Shown: one piece after another, positions 9,323 to 17,847 of the stretch
Layout of the letters: the number at the start of each line of letters is the position of its first letter
Numbering within the stretch: position 1 is the first letter of the stretch
Source: Candidatus Mycobacterium methanotrophicum
GTDB taxonomy: Bacteria; Actinomycetota; Actinomycetes; Mycobacteriales; Mycobacteriaceae
Assembly: GCF_023515995.1 (NCBI RefSeq)
Contig: NZ_CP097320.1
Span: forward strand, 2,170,001 to 2,234,000
Length of the DNA: 64,000 bases
Direction of reading: 5' to 3'
The notes under the pieces: generated by a model
What the model was told of the DNA's origin: nothing
The model's database searches: none
What the model saw: the letters and a program-made list of their open reading frames with translations, nothing else
Position numbers and translations under genes: made by a program

Positions 9323-10137
9323 CACTTTCGCCGCGGGTTCGCTATGTGATTCGGTTCGTTGCCCTGGCTTATGTGTCGGTGCTGCTCGTCGTCCCGGTTG
9401 GGTTGATCTTGTGGCGGACTTTCGCGCCCGGTCTGGGTCAGTTCTTTGCATGGGTCAGCACACCGGCGGCGGTGTCCGCGCTGAATCTGTCCGTGCTGGT
9501 GGTGGCGATTGTGGTGCCGCTCAACGTGGTCTTCGGTATCCCGACTGCCTTGATGCTGGCGCGCAACAGGTTCCGCGGCAAGGGCATCTTGCAAGCGATC
9601 ATCGACCTCCCGTTCGCGGTCTCGCCCGTCGTTGTCGGCGCGGCCTTGACCGTGTTGTGGGGTTCGGCCGGACTGCTCGGCTTCGTCGAGAAAGACTTCG
9701 GATTCAAGATCATCTTCGGGTTGCCCGGTATCGTCCTCGCCAGCGTCTTCGCCACGCTCCCATTTGTGGTGCGAGAGGTGGAGCCGGTCCTGCATGAGCT
9801 GGGCACCGATCAAGAGCAGGCGGCGGCGACGCTGGGTTCGAGTTGGTGGCAGACGTTTTGGCGGATCACGCTGCCGTCGATCCGCTGGGGTCTCACCTAT
9901 GGGATCGTGCTGACGATCGCGCGAACCCTGGGTGAATACGGCGCGGTGCTCATCGTGTCGTCAAACCTGCCGGGAAAATCCCAGACCCTGACGCTGCTGG
10001 TCTCCGACCGCTATAAGCGGGGCGAGGAGTACGGCGCCTACGCCCTTTCAACGCTGCTGATGGCGGTGTCCGTGGTGGTATTGATCGTCCAGGTGATTCT
10101 CGATGCTCGGCGTAAACGAACCGCCAAGCAGGCCTGA
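9319..10137 (+). CDS. cysW: Sulfate ABC transporter permease CysW
   Basis: Second permease of the importer, 272 residues, paralogous to CysT. The EAA loop reads ELGTDQEQAAATLGSSWWQT. The stretch LPFAVSPVVVGAALTVLWG and the final helix before a basic tail (RRKRTAKQA) are typical. It overlaps cysT by 4 bases; its stop TGA (10135-10137) begins the MIRU-like coupling repeat that leads into cysA1. Matches Rv2398c. Confidence 0.95.
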   Translation: MTLSPRVRYVIRFVALAYVSVLLVVPVGLILWRTFAPGLGQFFAWVSTPAAVSALNLSVLVVAIVVPLNVVFGIPTALMLARNRFRGKGILQAIIDLPFAVSPVVVGAALTVLWGSAGLLGFVEKDFGFKIIFGLPGIVLASVFATLPFVVREVEPVLHELGTDQEQAAATLGSSWWQTFWRITLPSIRWGLTYGIVLTIARTLGEYGAVLIVSSNLPGKSQTLTLLVSDRYKRGEEYGAYALSTLLMAVSVVVLIVQVILDARRKRTAKQA

Positions 10138-10209
10138 GGAGGAGTGGCGCTTATGAACTGCGCCGACGACGATGCAGAGCGAAGCGATGAGGAGGAGTGG
10201 CGCTTATGA
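10136..10209 (+). repeat. MIRU-like coupling repeat between cysW and cysA1
   Basis: The segment holds a near-perfect duplication of GAGGAGTGGCGCTTATGAA (10138-10156 and 10191-10209) around GCCGACGACGATGCAGAGCG-AAGCGATGAGG, the hallmark of mycobacterial interspersed repetitive units. It encodes an 18-residue micro-ORF, ATG 10153 to TGA 10207-10209 ([18 protein letters not shown]), whose stop overlaps the cysA1 ATG. The first copy carries the ribosome site for the micro-ORF, the second that for cysA1. MIRUs are known to join operon genes by overlapping stops and starts; this one fits. Confidence 0.75.
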
Positions 10210-11237
10210 ATAACGCGATTGTCGTGCGGGGTGCCAACAAGCGCTACGGCGACTTCGTCGCACTGGACAATGTCGACTTCGAGGTGCCCGCCGGCTCGCT
10301 GACCGCACTGTTGGGGCCCAGCGGTTCGGGCAAGTCGACCCTGTTGCGCGCCATCGCCGGACTTGATCAGCCGGACTCCGGCGCCATCACGATCAACGGC
10401 CGCGACGTCACCGGGGTGCCGCCGCAGCGGCGGGACATCGGCTTCGTGTTCCAGCATTACGCGGCCTTCAAGCACATGACTGTCCGCGACAACGTCGCCT
10501 TCGGGCTGAAAATTCGGCGGCGGCCCAAGGCCGAGGTGGCCGAGAAGGTCGACAACCTGCTAAACGTCGTGGGGCTCAGCGGGTTTCAGGGTCGCTACCC
10601 GAACCAACTTTCCGGCGGTCAGCGTCAGCGCATGGCGCTGGCACGCGCGCTGGCGGTGGAACCGCAAGTGCTGCTGCTCGACGAACCGTTCGGCGCGCTG
10701 GACGCCAAGGTCCGCGAGGACCTGCGGGCCTGGCTGCGCCGGCTGCACGACGAGGTGCATGTCACCACGGTGCTGGTCACCCACGACCAGGCGGAGGCGC
10801 TCGACGTCGCCGATCGGATTGCCGTGCTCAAAGACGGTCGTATCGAGCAGGTGGGATCCCCCACCGCCGTCTACGACGCCCCGGCGAACTCGTTCGTGAT
10901 GTCGTTTCTGGGCGCGGTGTCGTCGCTGAACGGAACCCTGGTTCGTCCGCACGACATCCGGGTGGGCCGCAGACCGGATATGAAGATCGCCGCCCGCGAC
11001 GGCGCCGCCGAAGCCGCCGGCGTCGTCCGCGCCACCATCGACCGCGTGGTGATGCTCGGCTTTGAGGTGCGCGTGGAGTTGACGAATGCCGCCACCGGCG
11101 GGCCGTTCACCGCTCAGATCACCCGGGGCGACGCCGAGGCACTTGGCCTGAATGAGGGCGACACCGTGTACGCACACGCCACCCGGGTACCGCTGGTTGG
11201 CGACGAGATCGCTGCATCCACGGGCCTGAAGCGCTGA
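10206..11237 (+). CDS. cysA1: Sulfate ABC transporter ATPase CysA1
   Basis: Cytoplasmic ATPase of the importer, 343 residues from ATG 10206. Walker A is [12 protein letters not shown], the Q-loop FVFQHYAAF, the signature [15 protein letters not shown], Walker [14 protein letters not shown] and the switch His is in [13 protein letters not shown]-terminal TOBE-like regulatory domain follows residue 240 ([13 protein letters not shown]). The start is set by the MIRU-like repeat, where the micro-ORF stop overlaps the ATG and GAGGAG lies 11 bases upstream. Together with SubI, CysT and CysW this is a complete sulfate importer. Confidence 0.95.
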   Translation: MNNAIVVRGANKRYGDFVALDNVDFEVPAGSLTALLGPSGSGKSTLLRAIAGLDQPDSGAITINGRDVTGVPPQRRDIGFVFQHYAAFKHMTVRDNVAFGLKIRRRPKAEVAEKVDNLLNVVGLSGFQGRYPNQLSGGQRQRMALARALAVEPQVLLLDEPFGALDAKVREDLRAWLRRLHDEVHVTTVLVTHDQAEALDVADRIAVLKDGRIEQVGSPTAVYDAPANSFVMSFLGAVSSLNGTLVRPHDIRVGRRPDMKIAARDGAAEAAGVVRATIDRVVMLGFEVRVELTNAATGGPFTAQITRGDAEALGLNEGDTVYAHATRVPLVGDEIAASTGLKR

Positions 11238-11303
11238 CGTAAGTAGCGTGAACGTCGCATCATGGCGCCATATTCGGGAAAATGCCGGGCGAATCGTGTC
11301 GCA

Positions 11304-11355
11304 ACTTCGGATTAGCCGACGTTGGGGATGGCGTCGGCTAATGCTAATCCGAAGT
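11304..11355. terminator. Long hairpin downstream of cysA1
   Basis: ACTTCGGATTAGCCGAC (11304-11320) is matched by its reverse complement at 11333-11355, interrupted only by a GCTAAT bulge; the loop is 12 bases. It lies between the converging cysA1 and thioredoxin remnant and overlaps the latter's 3' end, so it could terminate both. No T-tract is present. Confidence 0.5.
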
Positions 11356-11669
11356 AACGCCGCCCTCTCCTTGGCTCCGACGATCCGTTTTGATCGGCTG
11401 GCCGTCTTTGAACAGGTGTGGGGGATCGAGACCGCCTGAAAAATTGCGGGGCGGTTTCCGGATTGGCGTCGACGTCGAGTTTGGCGACGGTGAGCTGCCC
11501 GGCCGTCTCGGCGGCGATCTCGGCCAGTACCGGCGTCACCATCTTGCATGGCCCGCACCACATCGCCCAAAAATCGACCAGCACAAGCGTAAGGCTAGCC
11601 AACGCATCCCCGCGGAAAGACGTGGTCAGACACTTCCACAGGTGCGCCGGCAGAGTCGGCGCCAGTCAT
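11312..11669 (-). pseudogene. Thioredoxin gene with several frameshifts
   Basis: The active site WCGPCK is intact in [17 protein letters not shown], followed by [15 protein letters not shown], so the parent was a normal thioredoxin. The start ATG 11669 ([20 protein letters not shown]) has GGAG upstream but runs into TAG; a GGGG run near 11607 has one G too many. After PETAPQFF the frame shifts again to QAVSIP, then KRIVGAK, and the natural end ADAIPNVG with TAA at 11312-11314 is in the first frame. At least three indels. It converges on cysA1. Confidence 0.75.
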
Positions 11670-11742
11670 CGAAGCACTCCAATCAAAGGGTCGGTGCCGC
11701 CGATGGACTCGTCTACTAGCGGTCGCTTTGACCTGGAATCGG

Positions 11743-13164
11743 TCATCGAACAAGTCCAGCGTCGGCAAGCGGTGGTACCGGCGCGGGCCGCGCAGCCTGC
11801 TCGATCAAGTCGCTCGCGGCGCGGCGACGCACATACATCGACCAGGTGACTGCTGCCGCGACGGTGTACCACACGAAAAAGATCCAGAATGCCGTTGTGT
11901 CCGCACCGGTGGACCGGTAGGACTGCCGCAGCGCCAGATTGACGCCGACGCCGCCGAGCGCGCCGACCGCGGTGGCAAACCCGATCAGTGCTCCCGACAT
12001 GTTTCGTGACCAGTGGCGGCGTTCGGTGTCGCTGATTGGCAACGTGTGGCTCCGCGCTTCGATGACCGCAGGGATCATTTTGAACACCGACCCTTTGCCG
12101 AGCCCGGCCAAGATGAACAAGGCGAGGAGAACGACGACATAGCCGATCATGGTGGCGCTGGTTGTGAGCCCTGGGGTGTGGTCGTCGTAAGTGCTAACGC
12201 CGGCCAGCGCTCCGGCGACCGCGACCATGCCGGTGAAGACGGCCAGGGTGACGCGGTTGCCGCCGAAGCGGTCGGCGAGCCTACCGCCGTAGATGCGGGC
12301 CACCGCCCCTAGCAGCGGCCCGATGAATGCGAATTCGGCGGCGTGCAGCGATGCCTGCGCGGTGCTTTGTCCGCCGGCGATGAAGTCGATCTGCAGCACC
12401 TGGGCGAACGCGAATGAAAACCCGATAAACGTGCCGAAGGTGCCGACGTACAGCAGTGCGAGCACCCACGTGTCGCGCTCGAACATGATCATCCGCATCG
12501 AGTTCATCGGGGTACCACATTCGAGGTTGTCCATGAACAGTGCCGCGGCAACCGCGACGACAGCCAATAAAACTAGGTAGATCGCGCACACCCAGTAGGG
12601 CTGGCGGTTGCCGGCGACCGCCAGCACCAGCAGCCCCACCACTTGGACTATCGCCACACCGAGATTGCCGATGCCGGCTACGATCCCCAGTGCCGAACCC
12701 TTGAGCCGCAACGGGTAGAAGGCATTGACGTTGGTCAGCGACGCGGCGTAGTTGGCGCCGCCACAACCGGTGAGTGCCGCACACACCACATACGTCCACA
12801 GCGGCAGGGCGGGATTGGCCAGCAACACAATTGTTCCGACGGTGGGGATCAACAGCACCAGCGCCGCAAACGTTGTCCAGTTGCGCCCGCCGAAGGTCAC
12901 AATTCCTAACGTGTAGGGGATGCGCAGGCAGGCCCCAGTCAGAGTGGCAGTGGCGCCCAGCAGTAATTTGTCGGCCGCTGAGAAGCCGTACACCGATTCC
13001 GGCATGAACAACACCATGACCGACCAGAGGGCCCAAATGGAGAAGGCGACGTGGTCGGCCGCCATCATGCAAAGAAGGTTGCGTCGCGCGATCTGCTGAT
13101 TGCCGGCCTCCCAAGCAACAACGTCCTCGGGGTTCCAGTCGCTGATCCGATGCGCGCGGCCCAT
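11743..13164 (-). CDS. narK3: NarK3-like nitrate/nitrite transporter
   Basis: A 473-residue major-facilitator protein with about 12 hydrophobic helices. The family signature regions are present: FGGRNWTTFAALVLLIPTVG in the first half, GGANYAASLTNVNAFYP, and GGRLADRFGGNRVT in the second. The N-terminal MGRAHRISDWNPEDVVAWEAGN is the extension typical of mycobacterial NarK3. It would move nitrate or nitrite across the cytoplasmic membrane. It neighbours a nitrite/sulfite reductase remnant, suggesting a former assimilation cluster of which only transport is intact. The frame is complete. Confidence 0.85.
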   Translation of the reverse strand: MGRAHRISDWNPEDVVAWEAGNQQIARRNLLCMMAADHVAFSIWALWSVMVLFMPESVYGFSAADKLLLGATATLTGACLRIPYTLGIVTFGGRNWTTFAALVLLIPTVGTIVLLANPALPLWTYVVCAALTGCGGANYAASLTNVNAFYPLRLKGSALGIVAGIGNLGVAIVQVVGLLVLAVAGNRQPYWVCAIYLVLLAVVAVAAALFMDNLECGTPMNSMRMIMFERDTWVLALLYVGTFGTFIGFSFAFAQVLQIDFIAGGQSTAQASLHAAEFAFIGPLLGAVARIYGGRLADRFGGNRVTLAVFTGMVAVAGALAGVSTYDDHTPGLTTSATMIGYVVVLLALFILAGLGKGSVFKMIPAVIEARSHTLPISDTERRHWSRNMSGALIGFATAVGALGGVGVNLALRQSYRSTGADTTAFWIFFVWYTVAAAVTWSMYVRRRAASDLIEQAARPAPVPPLADAGLVR

Positions 13165-13319
13165 TTAACCCCCTTGAAAACGGCTAAGCGTCAAGCTAAT
13201 CCAGGAACCACCCATGACCTGCCCTGACACCTGTGAGTTACCAGTGAATTTCGACTCGCCAGGGGCCCGCCAAGGGATCGCATGCTGTTCACCCGACCGG
13301 GTCACCGATCACAGGTGAG

Positions 13320-13415
13320 GTGGGGCCAAATCAGACCGTCACAGCGACACCCTCTCGCCACACAGGTGGGGCCATTTCAAGCCGCCCTCCTGGGGCCAAT
13401 TCAGACTGTCACGGC
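13320..13415 (+). repeat. Three degenerate copies of a 22-25 bp repeat
   Basis: TGGGGCCAAATCAGACCGTC (13321), TGGGGCCATTTCAAGCCG (13368) and TGGGGCCAATTCAGACTGTC (13391) lie in direct orientation 23-47 bases apart. Copies 1 and 3 agree at 18 of 20 positions. Multiple internal end repeats of this sort are typical of transposase-binding ends, for example of IS21-type elements; no transposase is left nearby. Confidence 0.45.
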
Positions 13416-13469
13416 CATCCGTGGGGCTTGCGGACGACTCGCAAATACCAGACCGCGATCTCGGGTTTG

Positions 13470-13707
13470 CAGGACGTTTCCCATGAGACCCACGATGTCG
13501 CGTTCATCGGTGTCAACCACACCGAGCATGGACCGGGAATGGATCTGTTGGGTCGGCGACGGGCTGTCTACCAACCCGATGCTGGGCCGAAACCTTATGG
13601 CCTGCACCGGGATCGAATACTGCAAGCTGTCATTCGCCGAAATACGGGTACGCGAGACCGTGCTGGACCGCTATGACCAGGCGGTGGCTCACCAAGCTGC
13701 AGCCTGA
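13470..13707 (+). pseudogene. Remnant of a nitrite/sulfite reductase (NirA/SirA family)
   Basis: Three diagnostic pieces remain: FIGVNHTEHGPGMDL in one frame, then WVGDGLSTNPMLG, and MACTGIEYCKLSFAEIR, whose cysteine motif binds the 4Fe-4S cluster. In intact enzymes the last two are separated by more than 100 residues; here they are fused by a deletion. A T inserted in GATCTGTTGG separates the first two frames. The N-terminal half is absent. The enzyme reduces nitrite or sulfite with ferredoxin. M. tuberculosis has nirA (Rv2391) in this neighbourhood, but on the other relative strand. Confidence 0.7.
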
Positions 13708-13741
13708 CCTTCATCTCCCGATATTTGCGCGGCTTTGGTCT

Positions 13742-14665
13742 TCAGGTATTGATGTGGCTGAGGAGATCTCGTATTGCACCGGCGGGCGGGGTGCGGCCAC
13801 CGAGCCAGATAGCTCGAAGCTTGCGCCGCAAGTTTAGCTCCGGGATCGTTACGGCGCTTAGCCGACTTACCGCAAGGTCGTCAGCCACGGCCAGCCGGCT
13901 CATGACCGCCGGACCAGCGCCGGCGAGGACTGCGGCGCGCATAGCAGCAGCCGAAGATAATTCGAGCACGGCCGGTGCTTGTTGCAGGTCGTCGCCCAGC
14001 GCCTGCTGAAGAGCCACGATGAGTGAATCGCGGATGCCTGAGGGAGGTTCGCGGGTGACCAGGGGTGTTTGGGCGAGTTCGGCGGGGCTGACGCGTCGTG
14101 ACCTTCGGGTCCATTTGTGTCCTGGCGGCACGACAACCACCAGCTCGTCGTGTGCCACCACACAGCTTCCCAATCCGTTTGGCGAACCTGGATTTTCGAC
14201 GAAGCCAAGATCGGCGGTGCCGTCGCGAACCGATGCGATCGCTCGCTCGCTGTTCGTGGCGGTCAGTATCACTTCGGGAGCGGTGCCGCTGCCTGATCTG
14301 GCGGCCTGCAGGGAGACCAGCCACTGCGGCATGAGGCATTCGGCAATCGTCTGGCTTGCCACCACCCTGATCCGCTCCCGGCTCTTGGCCCGCAGCGAAC
14401 CCAGCCCCGCGTCGACCTCGTGGGCGAGTTCAACCAAGCGGGTGGCCCATTCGGCGACGAGAACACCGGCAGGCGTGAGTTGCGAGCCGCGCGTCGTCCG
14501 AACGGCCAACCCTACGCCGATCTGCGCTTCGAGCGACGCCAGTCGCGCGGACACAGCTTGTTGGGTCAGCCCGAATTCACGGGCGGCGCCGCCGAGGCTC
14601 CCCGTCTTCGCGATTGCCAGAAAGATTTCGAGCGAAGCGAGTTCGGGCATACGAGAACTCAGCAT
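13742..14665 (-). CDS. LysR-family transcriptional regulator (Rv0377-like)
   Basis: A 307-residue LysR-type regulator. The N-terminal winged helix is clear (ASLEIFLAIAKTGSLGGAAR, FGLTQQAVSARLASLEAQIG). The effector domain begins at RIRVVASQTIAE and contains VRDGTADLGFVENPG and PPGHKWTRRSR. It is close to M. tuberculosis Rv0377, which is not in this neighbourhood there, so the gene was moved. LysR proteins usually control a divergent gene; the divergent gene here is fprA, 375 bases away. Confidence 0.85.
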   Translation of the reverse strand: MLSSRMPELASLEIFLAIAKTGSLGGAAREFGLTQQAVSARLASLEAQIGVGLAVRTTRGSQLTPAGVLVAEWATRLVELAHEVDAGLGSLRAKSRERIRVVASQTIAECLMPQWLVSLQAARSGSGTAPEVILTATNSERAIASVRDGTADLGFVENPGSPNGLGSCVVAHDELVVVVPPGHKWTRRSRRVSPAELAQTPLVTREPPSGIRDSLIVALQQALGDDLQQAPAVLELSSAAAMRAAVLAGAGPAVMSRLAVADDLAVSRLSAVTIPELNLRRKLRAIWLGGRTPPAGAIRDLLSHINT

Positions 14666-15039
14666 TATCGTTGATCAATTCACTAATCGGCCTTGTGCGC
14701 AGTTCAAACACTTGCTTTCCATCATAATACGGGCCTGGGTAATCGACAGGCCGCGTGGGGTAGCCGGCTGGCAGCGCCCTGCCGCCGCGTTAGGCCTTGC
14801 GTTGTTCCACAGCCGGCACGCATCGAACTCTTACCATTCTCGGAGCACTGCTAGCGGTTGGCTCCTTGGCAATCAACGATGGATCGCGGACACAATGCAG
14901 TCTTGTGGCTCCACAATTTCCAGGCCTCTAGTAGCAGGGTTTCAAAGCGACAAGTATGGGAAGCATGAACCATCCAACCAACGCGGCCTCGGATCAATCG
15001 AGCGGCCGGGGATATCCAACGACGTAGGAAGGTTTGAGT
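14666..15039. other. Divergent promoter region between lysR and fprA
   Basis: No gene seen in 374 bases. The lysR side contains TTGATCAATTCACTAATC with partial dyad symmetry, a candidate autoregulatory site. The fprA side ends in a strong AGGAAGG ribosome site (15027-15033). Confidence 0.35.
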
Positions 15040-16398
15040 ATGCGTCCCTACCATGTTGCAGTTGTGGGTTCCGACCCCTCGGGGTTTTTCGCCGCGGCGT
15101 CGCTGCTCAAGGCTGCCGACTCCTCCGAGGCTGTCGACGTCAGAGTCGACATGCTGGAAATGCTACCGACACCGTGGGGGCTGGTGCGCTCCGGCGTTGC
15201 GCCTGATCACCCCAAGATCAAATCGATCAGCGCACAATTCGCAAAGACCGCCGAAGATCCCCGCTTTCGCTTTTTCGGCAATGTCAGCGTTGGGGAGCAC
15301 GTCGCGGCGGCCGAACTCGTGCAATACTTCGACGCGGTAATCTATGCCGTTGGGGCGCAATCGGATCGGGCGCTGAACATTCCGGGTGAAGAGCTGCCGG
15401 GCAGCATCGCCGCGGTCGACTTCGTGGGCTGGTACAACGCCCACCCGAACTTCGAGCACATGCAGCCTGACCTATCGGGCGCCCGGGCCGTGGTCGTCGG
15501 CAACGGCAATGTCGCACTTGACGTCGCGCGGATCCTGGTCACCGATCCTGACGTGCTCGCGACGACCGACATCGCCGACCATGCCCTGGAGTCGCTGCGG
15601 CCCTGCGGAATCCGAGAAGTGGTGATCGTTGGCCGGCGTGGCCCGCTGCAAGCGGCGTTCACCACACTGGAGCTGCGTGAACTGGCAGACCTCGACGGTG
15701 TCGACGTGGTGGTTGACCCCGCACAGCTGGAGGGCATCAGTGAAGGCGATGCGGCAGCCGCGGGCAAAACAGTCAAGCAGAACATCAAGGTACTGCGTGA
15801 CTACGCCAGCCGCGAACTCCGGCCGGGACACCGTCGAATCGTGTTCAGATTTCTGACTTCTCCGACCGCAATCAAAGGTGGTGAGCGGGTCGAGAAGATC
15901 GTTCTCGGGCGCAACGAGCTGGTCAGCGACGCCAGCGGGCGGGTGGTGGCCAAAGACACCGGCGTGCGCGACGAGCTGTCCGCACAGTTAGTGGTCCGCG
16001 CGGTCGGCTACCGCGGCGTGCCCACCCCTGGCCTGCCGTTCGACGAGAGAAGCGGGACCATCCCCAATATCAACGGCCGGGTGGAAGGCAGCCGCAACGA
16101 GTACGTCGTCGGATGGATCAAGCGCGGACCGAGTGGGGTGATTGGCACCAACAAGAAAGACTCCCAGGAGACCGTCGACACCTTGCTCGCGGATATGTCA
16201 CGGACCAGGCTGGTCGATTACGGGGCCAACCACGCCGACACAATCGCCGCCTGGCTGGCGTCCCGGCAGTCCAAGCTGGTCACCGGTGCGCACTGGGCGC
16301 TGATCGACGAGCACGAGCGATCCGCCGGCAAGCCGCACGGCCGGCCACGTGTCAAACTCGCCAGCCTGAGCGAGCTACTGCGGATCGGGCACGGCTGA
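15040..16398 (+). CDS. fprA: NADPH-ferredoxin reductase FprA
   Basis: Adrenodoxin-reductase-type flavoprotein, 452 residues. The N-terminal FAD motif is degenerate (VAVVGSDPSGFFAA), followed by PTPWGLVRSGVAPDHPKIK, the NADP site VVGNGNVALDVARIL, and VVIVGRRGPLQAAFT. The C-terminal FAD-contacting segment is WIKRGPSGVIGTNKKD. It passes electrons from NADPH to ferredoxins. The start ATG 15040 has AGGAAGG 7 bases upstream. The next gene, 61 bases on, is its likely ferredoxin partner. M. tuberculosis fprA is elsewhere, so this pair is either relocated or a second copy. Confidence 0.9.
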   Translation: MRPYHVAVVGSDPSGFFAAASLLKAADSSEAVDVRVDMLEMLPTPWGLVRSGVAPDHPKIKSISAQFAKTAEDPRFRFFGNVSVGEHVAAAELVQYFDAVIYAVGAQSDRALNIPGEELPGSIAAVDFVGWYNAHPNFEHMQPDLSGARAVVVGNGNVALDVARILVTDPDVLATTDIADHALESLRPCGIREVVIVGRRGPLQAAFTTLELRELADLDGVDVVVDPAQLEGISEGDAAAAGKTVKQNIKVLRDYASRELRPGHRRIVFRFLTSPTAIKGGERVEKIVLGRNELVSDASGRVVAKDTGVRDELSAQLVVRAVGYRGVPTPGLPFDERSGTIPNINGRVEGSRNEYVVGWIKRGPSGVIGTNKKDSQETVDTLLADMSRTRLVDYGANHADTIAAWLASRQSKLVTGAHWALIDEHERSAGKPHGRPRVKLASLSELLRIGHG

Positions 16399-16459
16399 GT
16401 CCTGCCAAGCTGACAGGTCGCCCCTGGACTTATGGATAGCAACAAGGAAGGACACTTTC

Positions 16460-16789
16460 GTGACATACGTGATAGCAGAACCCTGCGTCGACATCAAAGA
16501 CAAGGCCTGCATCGAAGAATGCCCGGTCGATTGCATCTACGAGGGCGCTCGGATGCTTTACATCCACCCAGACGAGTGCGTCGACTGCGGTGCCTGTGAA
16601 CCGGTGTGCCCGGTTGAATCAATCTACTACGAAGACGACCTGCCCGAGCAGTGGAGCGAATACAGTCAGATCAATGCCGACTTCTTCACAGAGCTCGGTT
16701 CACCCGGGGGCGCGGCGAAAATCGGCGTCACCGAAAACGACCCAGCCGCAGTCAAAAATATCGAGAGCAAGGCAGAAAGTGCATCGTAG
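16460..16789 (+). CDS. fdxC: 7Fe ferredoxin (FdxC-like)
   Basis: A 109-residue ferredoxin with Cys9, Cys17, Cys21, Cys25 and Cys40, Cys43, Cys46, Cys50 in CVDIKDKACIEECPVDC and CVDCGACEPVCP. The spacing is that of 3Fe-4S plus 4Fe-4S ferredoxins. The C-terminal extension after WSEYSQINADFF is also seen in mycobacterial FdxC. The GTG start at 16460 has AAGGAAGG about 9 bases upstream. It follows fprA and should be its redox partner. Confidence 0.9.
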   Translation: MTYVIAEPCVDIKDKACIEECPVDCIYEGARMLYIHPDECVDCGACEPVCPVESIYYEDDLPEQWSEYSQINADFFTELGSPGGAAKIGVTENDPAAVKNIESKAESAS

Positions 16790-17097
16790 GCAGCGAGCCC
16801 ACACCGAGAGTTGGTCGGCGGTTCAGCCTGCTACGCGGTCTTCGTAAACCGCTTGCTCGAAGCGGTGCGCCACCGAGGGGCCGGAGCCGGTCGCGAAAGC
16901 GGTGGTCGCACAGTCCCACCGGCCCGGGCATTGACCGCCGATCGCGGATCGGCACTGCCATGTGCGGTCAGCACCAGGGTCGTCACGAGGCGTGCAACCC
17001 GCATTCGGTCTTGGACAGCCCCCTGCCAGCGTCCGCTGCGTGGATCCGCACCGCCGACAACCTTCGCCGTGCACGGCGCACATGGCGCGGCTCAGCA

Positions 17098-17356
17098 GGC
17101 ACTGGCTGCCGCGGAGAAATATGCAGCGGGCAGCACAGTCGGTACATCGTCAACAACAAAGTAAAGACGCGCGGGAAGGTCGTCGAATCGGCCGTCAAAT
17201 CCGCCAGCACGAACAAGGTTCAGGTTCTCCTGACGGTCGATCAGTCGGTGAGCAGCCTGGGCTACCCCCGAGCCGCAGATCGATCGCACCCGCATCAAGA
17301 TGACCATGCAGAAGGTCGACGGCCGGTGGCTGGTCAGCAAGGTCGAGCTGTTATGA
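17098..17356 (+). pseudogene. Remnant of an Mce-associated membrane protein (Rv2390c position)
   Basis: Fragments in three frames: QALAAAEKYAAGSTVG, then KVVESAVKSASTNKVQVLLT, then RIKMTMQKVDGRWLVSKVEL ending at TGA 17354-17356. The last two join cleanly if one G is removed near 17259. These are the C-terminal motifs of Mce-associated proteins, which sit in the inner membrane with Mce lipid importers. The stop overlaps the rpfD ATG, so the pair was once translationally coupled. Upstream to 16790 I see no assignable coding sequence. Confidence 0.6.
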
Positions 17357-17835
17357 GGACGTGGCGCACGTTGTCCGTTGCGGCCGCGATCGCCGGGTTG
17401 ATCGTGGCCCTGTCAGCCGCTCCCTCGACCGGTGGTGCACATGCGGACGCCGTCAACTGAGAGGCCATCGCGCAATGTGAATCCGGCGGTAACTGGGCGG
17501 CCAGTACTGGCAACGGTGACTATGGCGGGCTACAGATCAGCCTGCCCACATGGGAAGCCAACAGCGGCACCGAGTGGTCGGCGTTACCGTCGACCGCGCG
17601 TCCGCAGGAACAGGTTCTGGTGGGGCAGCGGATTATGGCCGCCCAGGGACCTGGAGCCTGGCCGAGATGCGCGTCCTGCAGTCAGGGTGAAGCCCCGGTG
17701 GGTTCCCCGACGCATCTCCTGACGACTATGTGGAGTCAGTCTGGCGGCTGTCCAGGGTCGTCGCGTGCGGTTGAAGCGGAGGGCGGCGTAAAGGCTGGCC
17801 GCGCAGCACTGGGGTTTTGTCGCCTCGCTGTGTGA
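17353..17835 (+). pseudogene. rpfD: Resuscitation-promoting factor RpfD, interrupted by a nonsense codon
   Basis: Rpf proteins are secreted lytic transglycosylases that wake dormant cells. A signal peptide (MRTWRTLSVAAAIAGLIVAL) is followed by HADAVN, an in-frame TGA at 17458-17460, then EAIAQCESGGNWAASTGNGD and GGLQISLPTWEANSG in the same frame to TGA 17833-17835. The stop falls exactly where the Rpf domain has a conserved Trp (WDAIAQCESGGNW), so one TGG to TGA change explains it. The catalytic Glu (QCESGG) and the C-terminal cysteines (CASCSQG, GGC) remain. No frame change exists, so the lesion looks recent. Order rpfD-hemW matches Rv2389c-Rv2388c. Confidence 0.8.
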
Positions 17836-17847
17836 TGATGTGTCGGC

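Noticed and set aside
17458..17460. TGA in rpfD as a selenocysteine codon
   Set aside because: The site is a conserved Trp in the family, no selenocysteine insertion hairpin is evident just after it, and Rpf enzymes do not use a selenol.
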